64,000 nt of DNA from positions 930,001 to 994,000 of the forward strand of contig NZ_AP024885.1 in assembly GCF_024346975.1 (NCBI RefSeq). Direction: 5' to 3'. The position numbers and the translations under genes were made by a program. Positions within the stretch are counted from its first letter, which is position 1. Every line of letters begins with the position of its first letter. Below, in pieces: positions 18,406 through 27,799 of this stretch. Under the pieces are notes generated by a model that saw only the letters and a list, made by a program, of their open reading frames with translations, made no database searches and was not told the DNA's origin. This DNA is from Vibrio neonatus (GTDB lineage Bacteria > Pseudomonadota > Gammaproteobacteria > Enterobacterales > Vibrionaceae).

Positions 18406-19446
18406 ATGAAAGAGTTTCAAGAAAAGAATATTGGATATGTTTATATCCTTGAGGTAGCGGATATTGAATTACCCGTATGCAAAATTGGAATGACGACGAG
18501 AACTCCGTATGAACGTTGTGATGAAATTAATTGCAGTTCCACGGGAGATTTTATTTGGTCAGTAGCACACTATATTGCCGTAGATGACTGTAGAAAATTA
18601 GAGTCTCTTGTTCATACTAAATTGGCTCCGTTACGTCAAAAAAAGAGAGAGTTTTTTAACTTAAGTGCTGAAGATGCAAATACAGCATTACTCTCAATAT
18701 TTGACAAGCAAAGTGAAATTAAACGACTAACACTTGAAGAAATTAAGCCATTGAGTAAAGAAAAAACGGGTACAAAAAAGCATAAGAAAAGAGCGTTCAA
18801 GTGTGCTGACTTTGAATATGCTGAGCTCTTACAGCTATTTAATTCTTTGCTGAATGTTAAGGGAAGACCGTTTGGACAATTAAACAAGCCATATTTTGGT
18901 ATAAGTGACGGTCATCAAGGAGTTCAGTGGAACTTGTCGGTATCAGTAGATACCGGTATCGCTGCTCTTGGTGTCAACCTAGAAGGTCTCAAATATAAAG
19001 ACTGGCCGATATCAAAGTTTATCTTAACCGAACTAAATAAGCGTAGAATCTTCGAAATAATAGAGAAGATAGAAAATCCCAGCAGTGTATTTGTTAGATT
19101 TTCTAGAGATGCCTGGCAAGTCACATCAAGACCTAATATCGTTGAAAAGTACTTAGGGGGACAGGAATTTATGTGCTCTGCATTAGCCGAAGGGAAATGG
19201 GAAGAAACGCTTCGGGAAGCTTTAGAGTGTTTGAATGAAAAGAACAACTTTCAAGGCAGAACAAAGCAAATAGTCACCCTTGAAAACCCTCCTCGGAATG
19301 GGGAACAAATTCGTTTAATGGAAGTTTCGCCTCATTTAACAATATGGTCTCCATTGAAGTTGACTGGAAATATTGAAAGCCACCTTAGAAACAAGATTGA
19401 GGAGTTACAACCTTTTTACGATTGGGTTAAAGGTGCTTGCGAATAA
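18406..19446 (+). CDS. T5orf172 (GIY-YIG superfamily) domain protein
   Basis: 346 residues. Residues 9-100 fit the T5orf172/MUG113 branch of GIY-YIG nucleases: GYVYILEV (GIY position), KIGMTTRTPYER (YIG position with the catalytic-type Arg), LESLVHTKL and REFF. A Lys-rich linker follows (about 115-135), then an unrecognised domain of about 210 residues. Base composition is AT-rich compared with the core genes. It is the first gene of the accessory segment that also holds hsdS remnants and DUF262 genes, so a role in nucleic-acid restriction or phage defence is plausible but unproven. No ribosome site is obvious at the ATG. Confidence 0.7.
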   Translation: MKEFQEKNIGYVYILEVADIELPVCKIGMTTRTPYERCDEINCSSTGDFIWSVAHYIAVDDCRKLESLVHTKLAPLRQKKREFFNLSAEDANTALLSIFDKQSEIKRLTLEEIKPLSKEKTGTKKHKKRAFKCADFEYAELLQLFNSLLNVKGRPFGQLNKPYFGISDGHQGVQWNLSVSVDTGIAALGVNLEGLKYKDWPISKFILTELNKRRIFEIIEKIENPSSVFVRFSRDAWQVTSRPNIVEKYLGGQEFMCSALAEGKWEETLREALECLNEKNNFQGRTKQIVTLENPPRNGEQIRLMEVSPHLTIWSPLKLTGNIESHLRNKIEELQPFYDWVKGACE

Positions 19447-19575
19447 GGTAGCAATCAGATCCTCATTTTTTCATCATAGAGCTAGATGGTGCGTTTATGG
19501 TGATTTTTCGAAGCCAAATTAATAGCTATGTGTACAGTGGAAGTGTTTTTAAACTTTCCCGTTTACCGAAGGAAC

Positions 19576-19816
19576 TTGGAAGGGGTTGTTACCACTACTA
19601 TTAATCAAATAAAACAATATGCAAGAAATTGCTATGCATAGGTTGCTGGCGGAACAAGTAGTTCAATGAAGAATGTTTCTAGAGCACAAATTAATCATTT
19701 GGTTGTTGCTCTGCCTCCAAAGAAAGAGCAAGATAAAATAGTTTGTAAGGTAGATACTTTTTTTTCCAAGTGTGACCAGCTCAAAAACTGCATAGAAATA
19801 TCTGAGACTGTCCTAA
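19576..19816 (+). pseudogene. 3' remnant of a type I restriction specificity gene (hsdS), left part
   Basis: The frame ending at the IS boundary reads INHLVVALPPKKEQDKIV then KVDTFFSKCDQLKN. This is the conserved region and coiled coil that follow a target-recognition domain in HsdS. An in-frame TAG at 19639 and the absence of the remaining gene upstream show it is dead. The reading frame is cut by the IS256 element at 19817 and resumes at 21096. Confidence 0.75.
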
Positions 19817-21095
19817 ATTCTGTGTAATTGCCTAAACTAAGCCTTAAAGGCTAAGGATAGGCAATATGAATAAGAAAGAACTTGAAGCTTTCGCTAAGGA
19901 AGCTGCTAAAGGAATTAAAACTCCTGAAGACTTAACTGAGTTCAGCCAAATGCTGAAGAAAATAACGGTTGAGGCTGCTCTCAATGCAGAGATGGATGCG
20001 CACCTTGGCTACGAAAAACATAAGCCCTCTAAGTCTAATAATTACCGCAATGGCAAGAGCAGTAAACGCGTAAAAACCGAAGATGGAGAGTTTGAACTTG
20101 ATACTCCTCGGGATCGCCTTGGCTCGTTTGAACCTAAACTGGTCAAAAAACACCAATCACGATTTACCTCTATGGATGACAAAATCTTGTGGCTCTATGC
20201 CCAAGGAATGAGTACTCGCGATATCGTCAATGCTTTCGATGAATGGTATGGCGCAGATATATCACCTAGCCTCGTATCACGAGTGACAAATGCGGTAATA
20301 GAAGAAATAGTTGAGTGGCAATCTAGGCCACTTGACGCCATTTATCCCATCGTTTATCTCGATTGTATTGTGGTCAAGATCCGCCAAGACAAACGTATTA
20401 TCAATAAGTCGGTCTTCCTCGCTCTAGGTATTAACACTGATGGTCAGAAAGAACTCATGGGCATGTGGATAGCAGAAAACGAGGGCGCTAAATTTTGGTT
20501 GAGTGTTTTAACTGAGCTCAATCAACGTGGTGTTGAAGACATTCTTATTGCTTGTGTGGATGGATTAAAGGGGTTTCCCGATGCCATCAACACGGTTTTC
20601 CCCCAAACGCATATTCAGCTGTGTATCGTCCATATGGTACGAAACTCATTAAAGTATGTGTCATGGAAAGATTATAAGGCCGTCACAGCTGACCTAAAGC
20701 GTGTGTATCGCTCAGTTACAGAAGATGAGGCTTTACTTGAGCTAGAGCGCTTTGGCGAAGCCTGGGATAGTCAATATCCACAAATCTCCAAGTCCTGGCG
20801 CAATCATTGGCAGAACCTCAACACGCTGTTCAACTACCCTGAAGATATTCGTAGAGCTATCTACACAACTAATGCTATTGAATCTCTCAACAGCGTGATA
20901 CGTAAAGCACTAAAAAAACGGAAGATCTTCCCAAACGATGAGGCTGCAACAAAAATGGTATACCTAGCGATCAAAGACGCCAGCAAGAAATGGACTATGC
21001 CCATTCAAAACTGGCGTCAGGCTATGAGTCGGTTTATTATCGAGTTCGAGGAACGTCTCGAAAAGCACATTAACTAAATGGCAATTACACAGAAT
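19817..21095 (+). mobile_element. IS256-family insertion sequence, about 1279 bp
   Basis: Bounded by perfect 16-base inverted repeats, ATTCTGTGTAATTGCC at 19817-19832 and its complement at 21080-21095, enclosing one intact transposase gene. It interrupts the hsdS remnant. The 8-9 bases outside the two ends (TGTCCTAA and CTGTTACA) are not identical, so a target-site duplication is not evident. Confidence 0.9.
19866..21077 (+). CDS. IS256 family transposase
   Basis: 403 residues, full length for a Mutator/IS256-type DDE transposase. The catalytic positions are visible in YLDCIVVK (Asp), CVDGLKGFPDAI (Asp) and TTNAIESLNSVIRKA (Glu). The N-terminal region (EMDAHLGYEKH and NYRNGKSSK) is the usual DNA-binding part. 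The frame is intact and flanked by inverted repeats 16 bases long, so the element may still be active. Confidence 0.96.
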   Translation: MNKKELEAFAKEAAKGIKTPEDLTEFSQMLKKITVEAALNAEMDAHLGYEKHKPSKSNNYRNGKSSKRVKTEDGEFELDTPRDRLGSFEPKLVKKHQSRFTSMDDKILWLYAQGMSTRDIVNAFDEWYGADISPSLVSRVTNAVIEEIVEWQSRPLDAIYPIVYLDCIVVKIRQDKRIINKSVFLALGINTDGQKELMGMWIAENEGAKFWLSVLTELNQRGVEDILIACVDGLKGFPDAINTVFPQTHIQLCIVHMVRNSLKYVSWKDYKAVTADLKRVYRSVTEDEALLELERFGEAWDSQYPQISKSWRNHWQNLNTLFNYPEDIRRAIYTTNAIESLNSVIRKALKKRKIFPNDEAATKMVYLAIKDASKKWTMPIQNWRQAMSRFIIEFEERLEKHIN

Positions 21096-21167
21096 CTGTT
21101 ACAGCCTCAAATATCTAAAACCACTCAATTACACCTTACTGACGCTATCGTTAAAAAGGCAGTCTAA
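21096..21167 (+). pseudogene. hsdS remnant, right part (C-terminal tail)
   Basis: Immediately after the IS the frame LLQPQISKTTQLHLTDAIV runs to a stop at 21167. This is the expected C-terminal helix of an HsdS protein whose earlier part ends at the left IS border. The first DUF262 gene starts two bases later, so hsdS and the DUF262 pair once formed one transcription unit. Confidence 0.7.
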
Positions 21168-21169
21168 CC

Positions 21170-22525
21170 ATGGCAATTATCTCCAATCAACCTCAAGCTC
21201 AAATTCAAACCATCTCACAGTTGTTGACCCAAAAACTCACAATTCCTGATTACCAACGCCCATATAAATGGCAACTTAAACACGTTAATCAGTTAGTAGA
21301 TGACATCTTTAACCATCGCACTAAGCGGTGTTATCGGCTTGGTACGGTGGTACTGCATCAAGTCAAAAATTCAGAAACTGAAGAAGAAAATGACAGACTA
21401 AACATTGTAGATGGCCAGCAGCGCCTTCTCACCTTAACGCTATTTTGCACCATTCTTGATGGAAAAGAGGAAACCATCTCATCAACGCTTCTTGAGCACA
21501 GATTTAAATCCTCCGTCAGTATCGAAAACCTCAAGAACAACGCTCAGATTATCTCTGAACGTGTAGTGAGTCTGTCAGACACAGAAAAGCAAGAACTACT
21601 CGATTTTGTCCTTAACAAGTGCGAGCTTATTCAAGTTACGCTAGATGACCTAAGTGAAGCCTTCCAGTTCTTCGATTCACAAAATGCTCGTGGTAAAGCA
21701 CTTGCACCTCATGATCTGCTAAAGGCTTACCACCTGCGTGAAATGATGGGCTCCACGGATCAAACCGAGCGCTTACACCACGTAAATTTGTGGGAGCAAG
21801 GTGTTAACCCTGATAATGAGATAGCAAACTTGCATACAATTATGGGGGAGTTCCTGTTCCGTATGCGCCGCTGGATTGATGGTGATTATGGTATTCAGTT
21901 TAGTCGTCATAATATTGATGTATTTAAAGGTATTAACCTAGACAGCACTCAATATGCTTATGTTGATTCGATGCTTGCACTAGATTATGCCGTTGAAACT
22001 TTTAATGCTGATCCTGCTCGTAAATGGGACAAACAAACCAAAGACTACCCTTTCCAAGTTAATCAAGTCATGATCAACGGAAAACGATTTTTTGAGTATA
22101 TTCAGCACTATATAGGTATTTACTCAACGTTATTTGTTGGTGAGAAAGCAAGGCTTTCCTCATTTGTAGATCAGTACACAATTTACGATGGAAGTTATCG
22201 CAAAGGGGATAGTTATGTACGAAACCTATTCTTGTGCGCCGTGATGTACTATTACGATAAGTTTGGCGATGTGGAGTTAGATAAAGCCGCTCAGATTTGT
22301 TATCGCTGGGCGTATTACTTACGAGTTAATCTAAAGCGTATTGGTATGGAATCCGTGGATAATCATGCAAAAGCACGTAGCGGACTGTTTAGAGCAATCA
22401 ACAAAGCAGTTCATCCTCAGCAGGTATTGAGTTATCAACCTCTATATATTGAGTCGCCTAGTTTTAATAATCCTGAACACGTTGATAATGCTATTAAAGC
22501 TATGAAGTTGGGAAAAGTGAAATGA
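21170..22525 (+). CDS. DUF262 protein (GmrS-like), first gene of a two-gene cassette
   Basis: 451 residues. The N-terminal DUF262 domain has its two signatures: [10 protein letters not shown] (about residues 27-36) and the ParB/sulfiredoxin-like NTPase motif [11 protein letters not shown] (about 78-88). Family members include the nucleotide-binding half of GmrSD type IV restriction enzymes and SspE. No HNH motif is visible in the C-terminal part. The end overlaps the next gene by four bases (ATGA), so they are translationally coupled. The cassette directly follows the hsdS remnant. Confidence 0.85.
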   Translation: MAIISNQPQAQIQTISQLLTQKLTIPDYQRPYKWQLKHVNQLVDDIFNHRTKRCYRLGTVVLHQVKNSETEEENDRLNIVDGQQRLLTLTLFCTILDGKEETISSTLLEHRFKSSVSIENLKNNAQIISERVVSLSDTEKQELLDFVLNKCELIQVTLDDLSEAFQFFDSQNARGKALAPHDLLKAYHLREMMGSTDQTERLHHVNLWEQGVNPDNEIANLHTIMGEFLFRMRRWIDGDYGIQFSRHNIDVFKGINLDSTQYAYVDSMLALDYAVETFNADPARKWDKQTKDYPFQVNQVMINGKRFFEYIQHYIGIYSTLFVGEKARLSSFVDQYTIYDGSYRKGDSYVRNLFLCAVMYYYDKFGDVELDKAAQICYRWAYYLRVNLKRIGMESVDNHAKARSGLFRAINKAVHPQQVLSYQPLYIESPSFNNPEHVDNAIKAMKLGKVK

Positions 22526-24453
22526 GTCAAACTAATCAAGTAGAACAATTATCCGTTAAAGCACTTTTCGATAGCAAAACTCAATATGTGATTCCTATCT
22601 ATCAGCGCAATTATGCGTGGGGTGCGACAGAGATTGAGCAACTTATTCAAGATATTAGTGATGCAGCAGGGCTGATAACTCAATCAGATGAAACTGTGCC
22701 AGTTCAAGCAACCAGATACTATTTAGGTAGCCTTGTTGTTTATCAACGAACCAATCAATCAAATGGTTCTAATGTGGTGTACGAAACCATTGATGGGCAA
22801 CAGAGGCATACAACGCTTTCAATCCTATTAGCTTATCTAAAGCATCAAGAAGGATTGAATAAGGAAAAGTTAAAAGGATTAAAAATTAATCTAGCTTTTG
22901 ATAGTCGTCCAAAATCATCCAGAGCACTCGATAGTATCTATACAAATAAAACCAATAGTGAGTCAGAAGAGCCTAACATTCATGCTGCCTTCAAGATTAT
23001 TCAGCGCTACTTCAAAACCAAAGGGCTAGATTCAGAGGATAAAACTCAGCAGTTTCTCGATTATCTATTAGAAAGTGTCATCATTCTGAGAGTGGTTGTT
23101 CCACCAGAAACCGATCTCAACCATTACTTTGAGATCATGAACAACCGTGGTGAGCAGTTAGAAAAGCATGAAGTCTTAAAAGCGAGGTTTATGGCTCCGG
23201 ATATGCTCGCAAACGAAGAGGAAAGGAACTGCTTTTCTACAATCTGGGATGCCTGTTCAAATATGAAGCGTTATACCCAGATGGGATTTCAATCGGATCT
23301 ACGAAAAGAGATATTCGGAACAACTTGGCAGACGATGCCAACAAGCTTTGAAGCGATTCAAGAAAAGCACACGAGCAAGTTGCAAAACCAAGATGCAATG
23401 ACGTTGCGAGATATCATCAACAATAAGGCGTTCAGTGCAAATTGCGAAGGTGAAGAGCGAGAAAAAAAAGAGCGTTTTGGTTCTGTTATCGATTTCTCAA
23501 ATTTTTTACTTCACGTCTTAAAACTGATGAAACCGGAAGATAATATTTCGCTAGATGATAAGAAGTTGATTGATGCCTTTATTTGTAAAGACAAAGGTCT
23601 GAAAGTAAGCTCAAAGAGATTTGCAGAAAATCTATTAAAGTTACGTATATTGTATGATCGTTACATTATCAAACCAGAGCAGTATGATGAAAAGCGTAAA
23701 TGGAGTTTGCTCACACTGGATAACTCCTCTGACAGTTCGAGCTATAGCTACATAAATTCGTTTGGCAAAGAGCAAGATACAAAGCTTAACGAGAAGATCA
23801 TGATGATTCAATCGATGTTCCATGTATCGAACCCTGCATTGGTATATAAACGTTGGCTTAATGATGCTCTTAGTATTTTGAATGAGAGCACAGAGCAGAA
23901 TGCAGATTTTGTAGTAGATGGAGATCGTTACTTGTTTGAACTTGAAAATTTAAGTGATCGCTACTTCAAAGAAATTACGGGTGACGAAGAAGATCTTGCG
24001 TTTTATGAAGAGAAGCCAGGAGTATTGCATCAAGGGACAGGTGTTCAAAACTTTGTTTTCAATCGATTAGATTACTTAATTTGGCGAGAACTTTCAGATG
24101 GAAAGGCAATCGGTGATGTGAGTAAAGATACGCTAGAAGGACAATTTACAAATTTTCAATTTACCTTCAGAACATCCGTTGAGCATCACTTTCCGCAAAC
24201 CGACCCATCTGGCGCGAGCAAAATGAAGGATGTTGATCGCTTTGGAAATCTATGCTTGATTTCACCAAGTAGTAACTCTCGGTTAAGTAATTATTCTCCA
24301 CAAGATAAGAAAAAGTTTTATCAAGAGAACAATCGTGCAGAGAGTTTAAAACAAGCAATTATGATGACGTATGATGATTGGGGACCGGACGGAAAAGGTC
24401 GAGAGAATATTGAGCAACATGAACAAATAATGATATCAATCTTGTCTAAATAG
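22522..24453 (+). CDS. DUF262-DUF1524 protein (GmrSD-like restriction endonuclease)
   Basis: 643 residues with two recognised domains. N-terminal DUF262: [11 protein letters not shown] and [14 protein letters not shown], then [20 protein letters not shown]-terminal DUF1524 HNH nuclease: VEHHFPQ, then [10 protein letters not shown] and [10 protein letters not shown]. This is the fused GmrSD layout known from type IV enzymes that cut modified phage DNA using nucleotide hydrolysis. Together with the preceding DUF262-only gene it makes a two-protein predicted anti-phage cassette. The actual target is unknown. Confidence 0.88.
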   Translation: MSQTNQVEQLSVKALFDSKTQYVIPIYQRNYAWGATEIEQLIQDISDAAGLITQSDETVPVQATRYYLGSLVVYQRTNQSNGSNVVYETIDGQQRHTTLSILLAYLKHQEGLNKEKLKGLKINLAFDSRPKSSRALDSIYTNKTNSESEEPNIHAAFKIIQRYFKTKGLDSEDKTQQFLDYLLESVIILRVVVPPETDLNHYFEIMNNRGEQLEKHEVLKARFMAPDMLANEEERNCFSTIWDACSNMKRYTQMGFQSDLRKEIFGTTWQTMPTSFEAIQEKHTSKLQNQDAMTLRDIINNKAFSANCEGEEREKKERFGSVIDFSNFLLHVLKLMKPEDNISLDDKKLIDAFICKDKGLKVSSKRFAENLLKLRILYDRYIIKPEQYDEKRKWSLLTLDNSSDSSSYSYINSFGKEQDTKLNEKIMMIQSMFHVSNPALVYKRWLNDALSILNESTEQNADFVVDGDRYLFELENLSDRYFKEITGDEEDLAFYEEKPGVLHQGTGVQNFVFNRLDYLIWRELSDGKAIGDVSKDTLEGQFTNFQFTFRTSVEHHFPQTDPSGASKMKDVDRFGNLCLISPSSNSRLSNYSPQDKKKFYQENNRAESLKQAIMMTYDDWGPDGKGRENIEQHEQIMISILSK

Positions 24454-24902
24454 ACTTCGTTTTTCTATATAATGTTTTTGAGGGAAGGGGGGCCTCCCTC
24501 AATTACTGTGATGCAAGCATAAAATTACCCTATCACATTAAAATCATCTCATTTGTTTTTAAAAGTCACTAGCTATCTTGCACTCGATGCCACTGCTTCA
24601 TTTCCATAATGATCAGACAAATCAGCATATCTAAGCATTAAAAATCTCTCCTTAGTCACAATATAGATCAACCTTTAGCCTATTTTTCATCCAAGTATTC
24701 GCGGGCTATTTACTGACATTCACTCCATTTTTCAAGACCAAATTACCGCCGCATTACTTGTAGTATTAAAATACATGATCTAGTCGACAAAATGACGAAA
24801 AAGAGCGGTCTTTGATAGCAATAATGGCTCTATGCAATTGCTTGAGTGTGATTGTTGTTGCTAATGTTCGCCTCAGAATAAATCCCTACAAAAGAGATAG
24901 TC
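24454..24902. other. intergenic region with terminator hairpin before the lyase gene
   Basis: TTGAGGGA (24478-24485) pairs with TCCCTCAA (24495-24502), a GC-rich hairpin 25 bases after the DUF1524 stop that probably ends the cassette transcript, though the T-run is poor. The remaining 400 bases carry no credible gene and must hold the lyase promoter. Confidence 0.5.
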
Positions 24903-26468
24903 ATGAAAAAGACACCCATTTTATTAATCGCAGGTTCTTTACTACTAGCGGGTTGTGCAGCTAACCAAGGTCAAACTGAGTTGGTAACAAAACCGACTTT
25001 GGTGATGGTAGATCAAGGCGTTAGCATCGCGTCAATGCAGCAAGTGTTAGAGCTTCGTGAAAGCATCGTAAACGCTAAAGATGGCGACGTGATCAGCATT
25101 AAAGCAGGTCACTACCGTGATTTGGGCAGCGTTACGCTAACGGCTAACAATGTCACTATTAAACCTGAAGTTGCGGGTAGTGTTATTTTTAATGGCTCAA
25201 CTCAGTTCATCATCAAAGGTGATAACAACCTAATTGAAAGCTTGGTATTTACAGATGGCGGCGCGACACTTAGCACAGTAAGCCATGATGCAAACATCAT
25301 GGGTGTGTTCGGTATTTTCGGCAAAAACAACACACTAAATAACTCTGTCATCTACAAGTTCAACGATTACCCTTACGTACCAGACGCGAAAGGCAAATAC
25401 CCTAACATCCGTTGGGTAACTGTTGGCGGCGAAAACAACAAAATTACTAACAATACCTTTGAAGGTAAGTACAAGCGTGGTGCAATGCTTGTTGTTCAAA
25501 CTTCAGCTAAGTTAGAAAAGACTTTGATTGAAGGTAATATCTTCAAAGATCTGACCGCTTTGGATATCGAGTTGATTGAAAACTCTAACCCGAAAATGGT
25601 TAGAACAAACCGTAATGACCGCCAAGCAATCCGTGTAGGCGATAGCCACAACTCATTGTTTGATTCTCAAAGTGTGGTTAAGAATAACTACTTTGACAAC
25701 ATCAGCGGTTATGTCGGTAAAAAAGGTTCAGGCGAAATCGAGCTAATCTCTATTAAGGCGAGCGGCGTTACGTTTGACAGCAATACTATTCGCAACAGTA
25801 CTTCTATGATTTCACTGCGCCACGGTCACAATAACGTTGTAACGAACAATGTTATCTTGCCGGGCACGACAGTTAACTCTGGTGGTATCCGTATTTATGA
25901 TGAAAATCATCTGATTGAAAACAACTACATTGAAGGTACTTTAGGCAAGGGCACTTATCGTGGCGGTCTTGTGTTAAATACTGGCATCATTGATGTGGCG
26001 AATGGCGAAGTGCTAAGCAAAGATTCTGTGGGTAAAACTCTACAGAAGCAGTGGACGCCAAAAGATGTTGTAGTGAAAAACAACACCTTAGTGAACAACA
26101 CACAAGGTATTTTTGGTAGTAACGCTATCCACCGTGTGAGCCTAACCGACAACACTCGCGCTGAGACAATCTTCCCAGCGGTTGACACTGTATTTGAAAA
26201 CAACCTATCTATTGCAGCTGAGCCTGGCACAAACGCATTTAGACAGTTTGAAGGTGAGAAATTCAAGATGGTAGGTTCTAAATTTAAGAACAACATCTTC
26301 TACGGCCAAATCGAAGGACTAGATCCTTTACCAAAGGGCATCTCAACTGACAAACCAGCAATGGAGCGAGATGAGCAAGGTCTAGTTAAAGCTGTCGGTT
26401 CGGTGGGTGCATCTAACCTAACGGTACTGACTGAAGAGATGGTTGGTTCTAACATCGTATTTAAATAA
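24903..26468 (+). CDS. PL6 family polysaccharide lyase (alginate lyase-like) lipoprotein
   Basis: 521 residues. Lipoprotein signal peptide with lipobox LLAGC (Cys18), then a parallel beta-helix. The chondroitinase B/PL6 catalytic pair is present: Lys285 in ELISIKASG and Arg306 in SMISLRHGHNN, 21 residues apart exactly as Lys250/Arg271 in chondroitinase B. Asn-rich turn repeats (NNTLNNS, NNKITNNTF, NNVVTNN) mark the helix rungs. In Vibrio this family mostly cleaves alginate. A KdgM-like porin and a LysR regulator follow within 4 kb. Confidence 0.88.
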   Translation: MKKTPILLIAGSLLLAGCAANQGQTELVTKPTLVMVDQGVSIASMQQVLELRESIVNAKDGDVISIKAGHYRDLGSVTLTANNVTIKPEVAGSVIFNGSTQFIIKGDNNLIESLVFTDGGATLSTVSHDANIMGVFGIFGKNNTLNNSVIYKFNDYPYVPDAKGKYPNIRWVTVGGENNKITNNTFEGKYKRGAMLVVQTSAKLEKTLIEGNIFKDLTALDIELIENSNPKMVRTNRNDRQAIRVGDSHNSLFDSQSVVKNNYFDNISGYVGKKGSGEIELISIKASGVTFDSNTIRNSTSMISLRHGHNNVVTNNVILPGTTVNSGGIRIYDENHLIENNYIEGTLGKGTYRGGLVLNTGIIDVANGEVLSKDSVGKTLQKQWTPKDVVVKNNTLVNNTQGIFGSNAIHRVSLTDNTRAETIFPAVDTVFENNLSIAAEPGTNAFRQFEGEKFKMVGSKFKNNIFYGQIEGLDPLPKGISTDKPAMERDEQGLVKAVGSVGASNLTVLTEEMVGSNIVFK

Positions 26469-26490
26469 TACGGTGATATAACTCACTAAT

Positions 26491-26548
26491 AACGGGGCAG
26501 GTCGCTGTTTTGTACTAACGTGCAAAATGAGGGGGCTGCCCCGTTTTT
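26491..26548 (+). terminator. rho-independent terminator of the lyase gene
   Basis: Stem AACGGGGCAG (26491-26500) / CTGCCCCGTT (26535-26544), followed by TTTTTCTTTATT. The loop is long (34 bases). Confidence 0.75.
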
Positions 26549-26562
26549 CTTTATTGGTATTG

Positions 26563-26730
26563 TTGTTTGCTAGAAGTTGGAAGGCATTGCCTTGGACAGA
26601 CGAGCAAGGTGTTGAGTTAGCTGCACAGTTTTCATCTGGTAAACAAGTTAAGGTATTAGCTACAATTCACTGTCGAACAGTTGGTGCGATTACATCTGAA
26701 CTGAAAAAGCAAGGTCTTATAGAAGAGTAA
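26563..26730 (+). pseudogene. remnant coding a winged-helix-like C-terminal fragment
   Basis: The frame reads WTDEQGVELAAQF, then CRTVGAITSELKKQGLIEE and a stop. It resembles the short HTH tail (WTxEEDxxL...RTxGAIxxRLKKLGL) found at the end of several larger Vibrio proteins. The frame upstream passes through the terminator hairpin and has no ribosome site, so I read it as a leftover 3' end, not an expressed gene. Confidence 0.4.
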
Positions 26731-26774
26731 CAGTGGAGCATCTACAACGTGCACTTGCCCTGTTACTTTAGATT

Positions 26775-26849
26775 CCGTAAAACATCCGTACAAATTGAAG
26801 GTGCTGTTTATTTATACTATAATCCAGATTGTTACGGCAAGTATCCGTA
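26775..26849 (+). promoter_or_regulatory. toxin-antitoxin promoter with repeated CCGTA operator motifs
   Basis: TTGAAG (26795-26800) and TATAAT (26818-26823) with 17-base spacing form a strong sigma-70 promoter. CCGTA occurs at 26775 and 26786 (11 bases apart, same helix face), and TACGG at 26833 faces CCGTA at 26845 as an inverted repeat. The motifs flank the promoter on both sides, as expected for operators of a ribbon-helix-helix antitoxin that represses its own operon. Confidence 0.6.
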
Positions 26850-26862
26850 CATAGGAGAAGTT

Positions 26863-27132
26863 ATGGCATCTGCACGTTTAGATATTCGTCTTGATGAAGA
26901 GATCAAGGCTAGAGCTGAAAAAGCATCCGCGTTACTTGGTCTAAAAAGTTTAACTGAATATGTTGTTAGGCTTATGGATGAAGATGCTACTCAGGTAATT
27001 GAGCAGCATGAAAGTATCGTAGTTAAGGATAGTGTGTTTGACGAATTTATGGCTGCTTGCGATAAGGCCAATACGCCAAATCAGGCGTTGCTTGAAGCGG
27101 CTAGGTTCACTGATGAGAGCGGCATTAAGTGA
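26863..27132 (+). CDS. DUF1778 antitoxin (TacA-like, ribbon-helix-helix)
   Basis: 89 residues. N-terminal ribbon-helix-helix (ARLDIRLDEEIKARAEKAS) typical of DUF1778, and a C-terminal tail that neutralises the partner. I set the start at ATG 26863 because AGGAG is five bases before it; the longer frame from 26749 crosses the promoter. It overlaps the acetyltransferase gene by four bases (GTGA). Known DUF1778-GNAT pairs are type II toxin-antitoxin systems in which the toxin acetylates aminoacyl-tRNA. Confidence 0.88.
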   Translation: MASARLDIRLDEEIKARAEKASALLGLKSLTEYVVRLMDEDATQVIEQHESIVVKDSVFDEFMAACDKANTPNQALLEAARFTDESGIK

Positions 27133-27665
27133 GTTGGGGTAATGAGTTCGTAGAACTTAATAAATCCAAGCATGATCGCACTTCATTTGATTGCGGTGAG
27201 CGAGAACTAAATACATTTATCAGGACTCAAGCAGTAAAACACATGCAAGCAGGTATTAGCCGAACTATGGTTCTACCTTGCTCTCAACCACTGCTAAATC
27301 AGAAATATGCAATTTGTGCTTTTTACACTGTAGCACCTAGTTCTATTAGCCGAGAAACATTGCCAGCGCAACATGCCAAGAAACTGCCTCGATATCCCAT
27401 TCCTGTTTTTCTTTTGGCTCAGCTAGGAGTGCATAAAGAGTTTCATGGCTCTGGGTTAGATAAAGTCAGTCTAATCCGTGCTCTAAAGTATCTATGGCAA
27501 GTTAACCACCATATGCGGGCATACGCCATTGTCGTGGATTGCCTTACTGACTCAGCGCAAGCGTTCTATACCAAGTTTGGTTTTCAAGTGTTGTGTGAAC
27601 ATAATGGACGTGTTCGTATGTTCCTGCCAATGAACACAGTCGTACAGCTTTTTAACCAAGGGTAA
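27129..27665 (+). CDS. GNAT acetyltransferase toxin (TacT/AtaT-like)
   Basis: 178 residues, GTG start overlapping the antitoxin stop. Conserved features of the toxin family: SFDCGERELNTFI at the N-terminus, GISRTMV, LPRYPIPVFLLAQLGV (central strands) and AQAFYTKFGFQ near the C-terminus. The acetyl-CoA pyrophosphate loop reads FHGSGLDKVSL where the usual pattern is QGxGxG/A, so one glycine position is Asp. Expected activity is acetylation of the amino group of charged tRNA, blocking translation; activity with the altered loop is uncertain. Confidence 0.85.
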   Translation: MSWGNEFVELNKSKHDRTSFDCGERELNTFIRTQAVKHMQAGISRTMVLPCSQPLLNQKYAICAFYTVAPSSISRETLPAQHAKKLPRYPIPVFLLAQLGVHKEFHGSGLDKVSLIRALKYLWQVNHHMRAYAIVVDCLTDSAQAFYTKFGFQVLCEHNGRVRMFLPMNTVVQLFNQG

Positions 27666-27799
27666 GTTAACGTTTAGATAGCTAGCTAGATAAGCGGAAC
27701 CAAAGCCTCAACGCCAAATCAGTATCTTCCACAATTAATACTTGCCAATATTCAGCTCTTTGCATAGGTTAGATCTAAGGGAATTAAGAGCGGTTAAAC

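Noticed and set aside
19808..21104. Target-site duplication flanking the IS256 element
   Set aside because: The flanking 8-9 bases (TGTCCTAA left, CTGTTACA right) do not match well enough; may have mutated or been lost.
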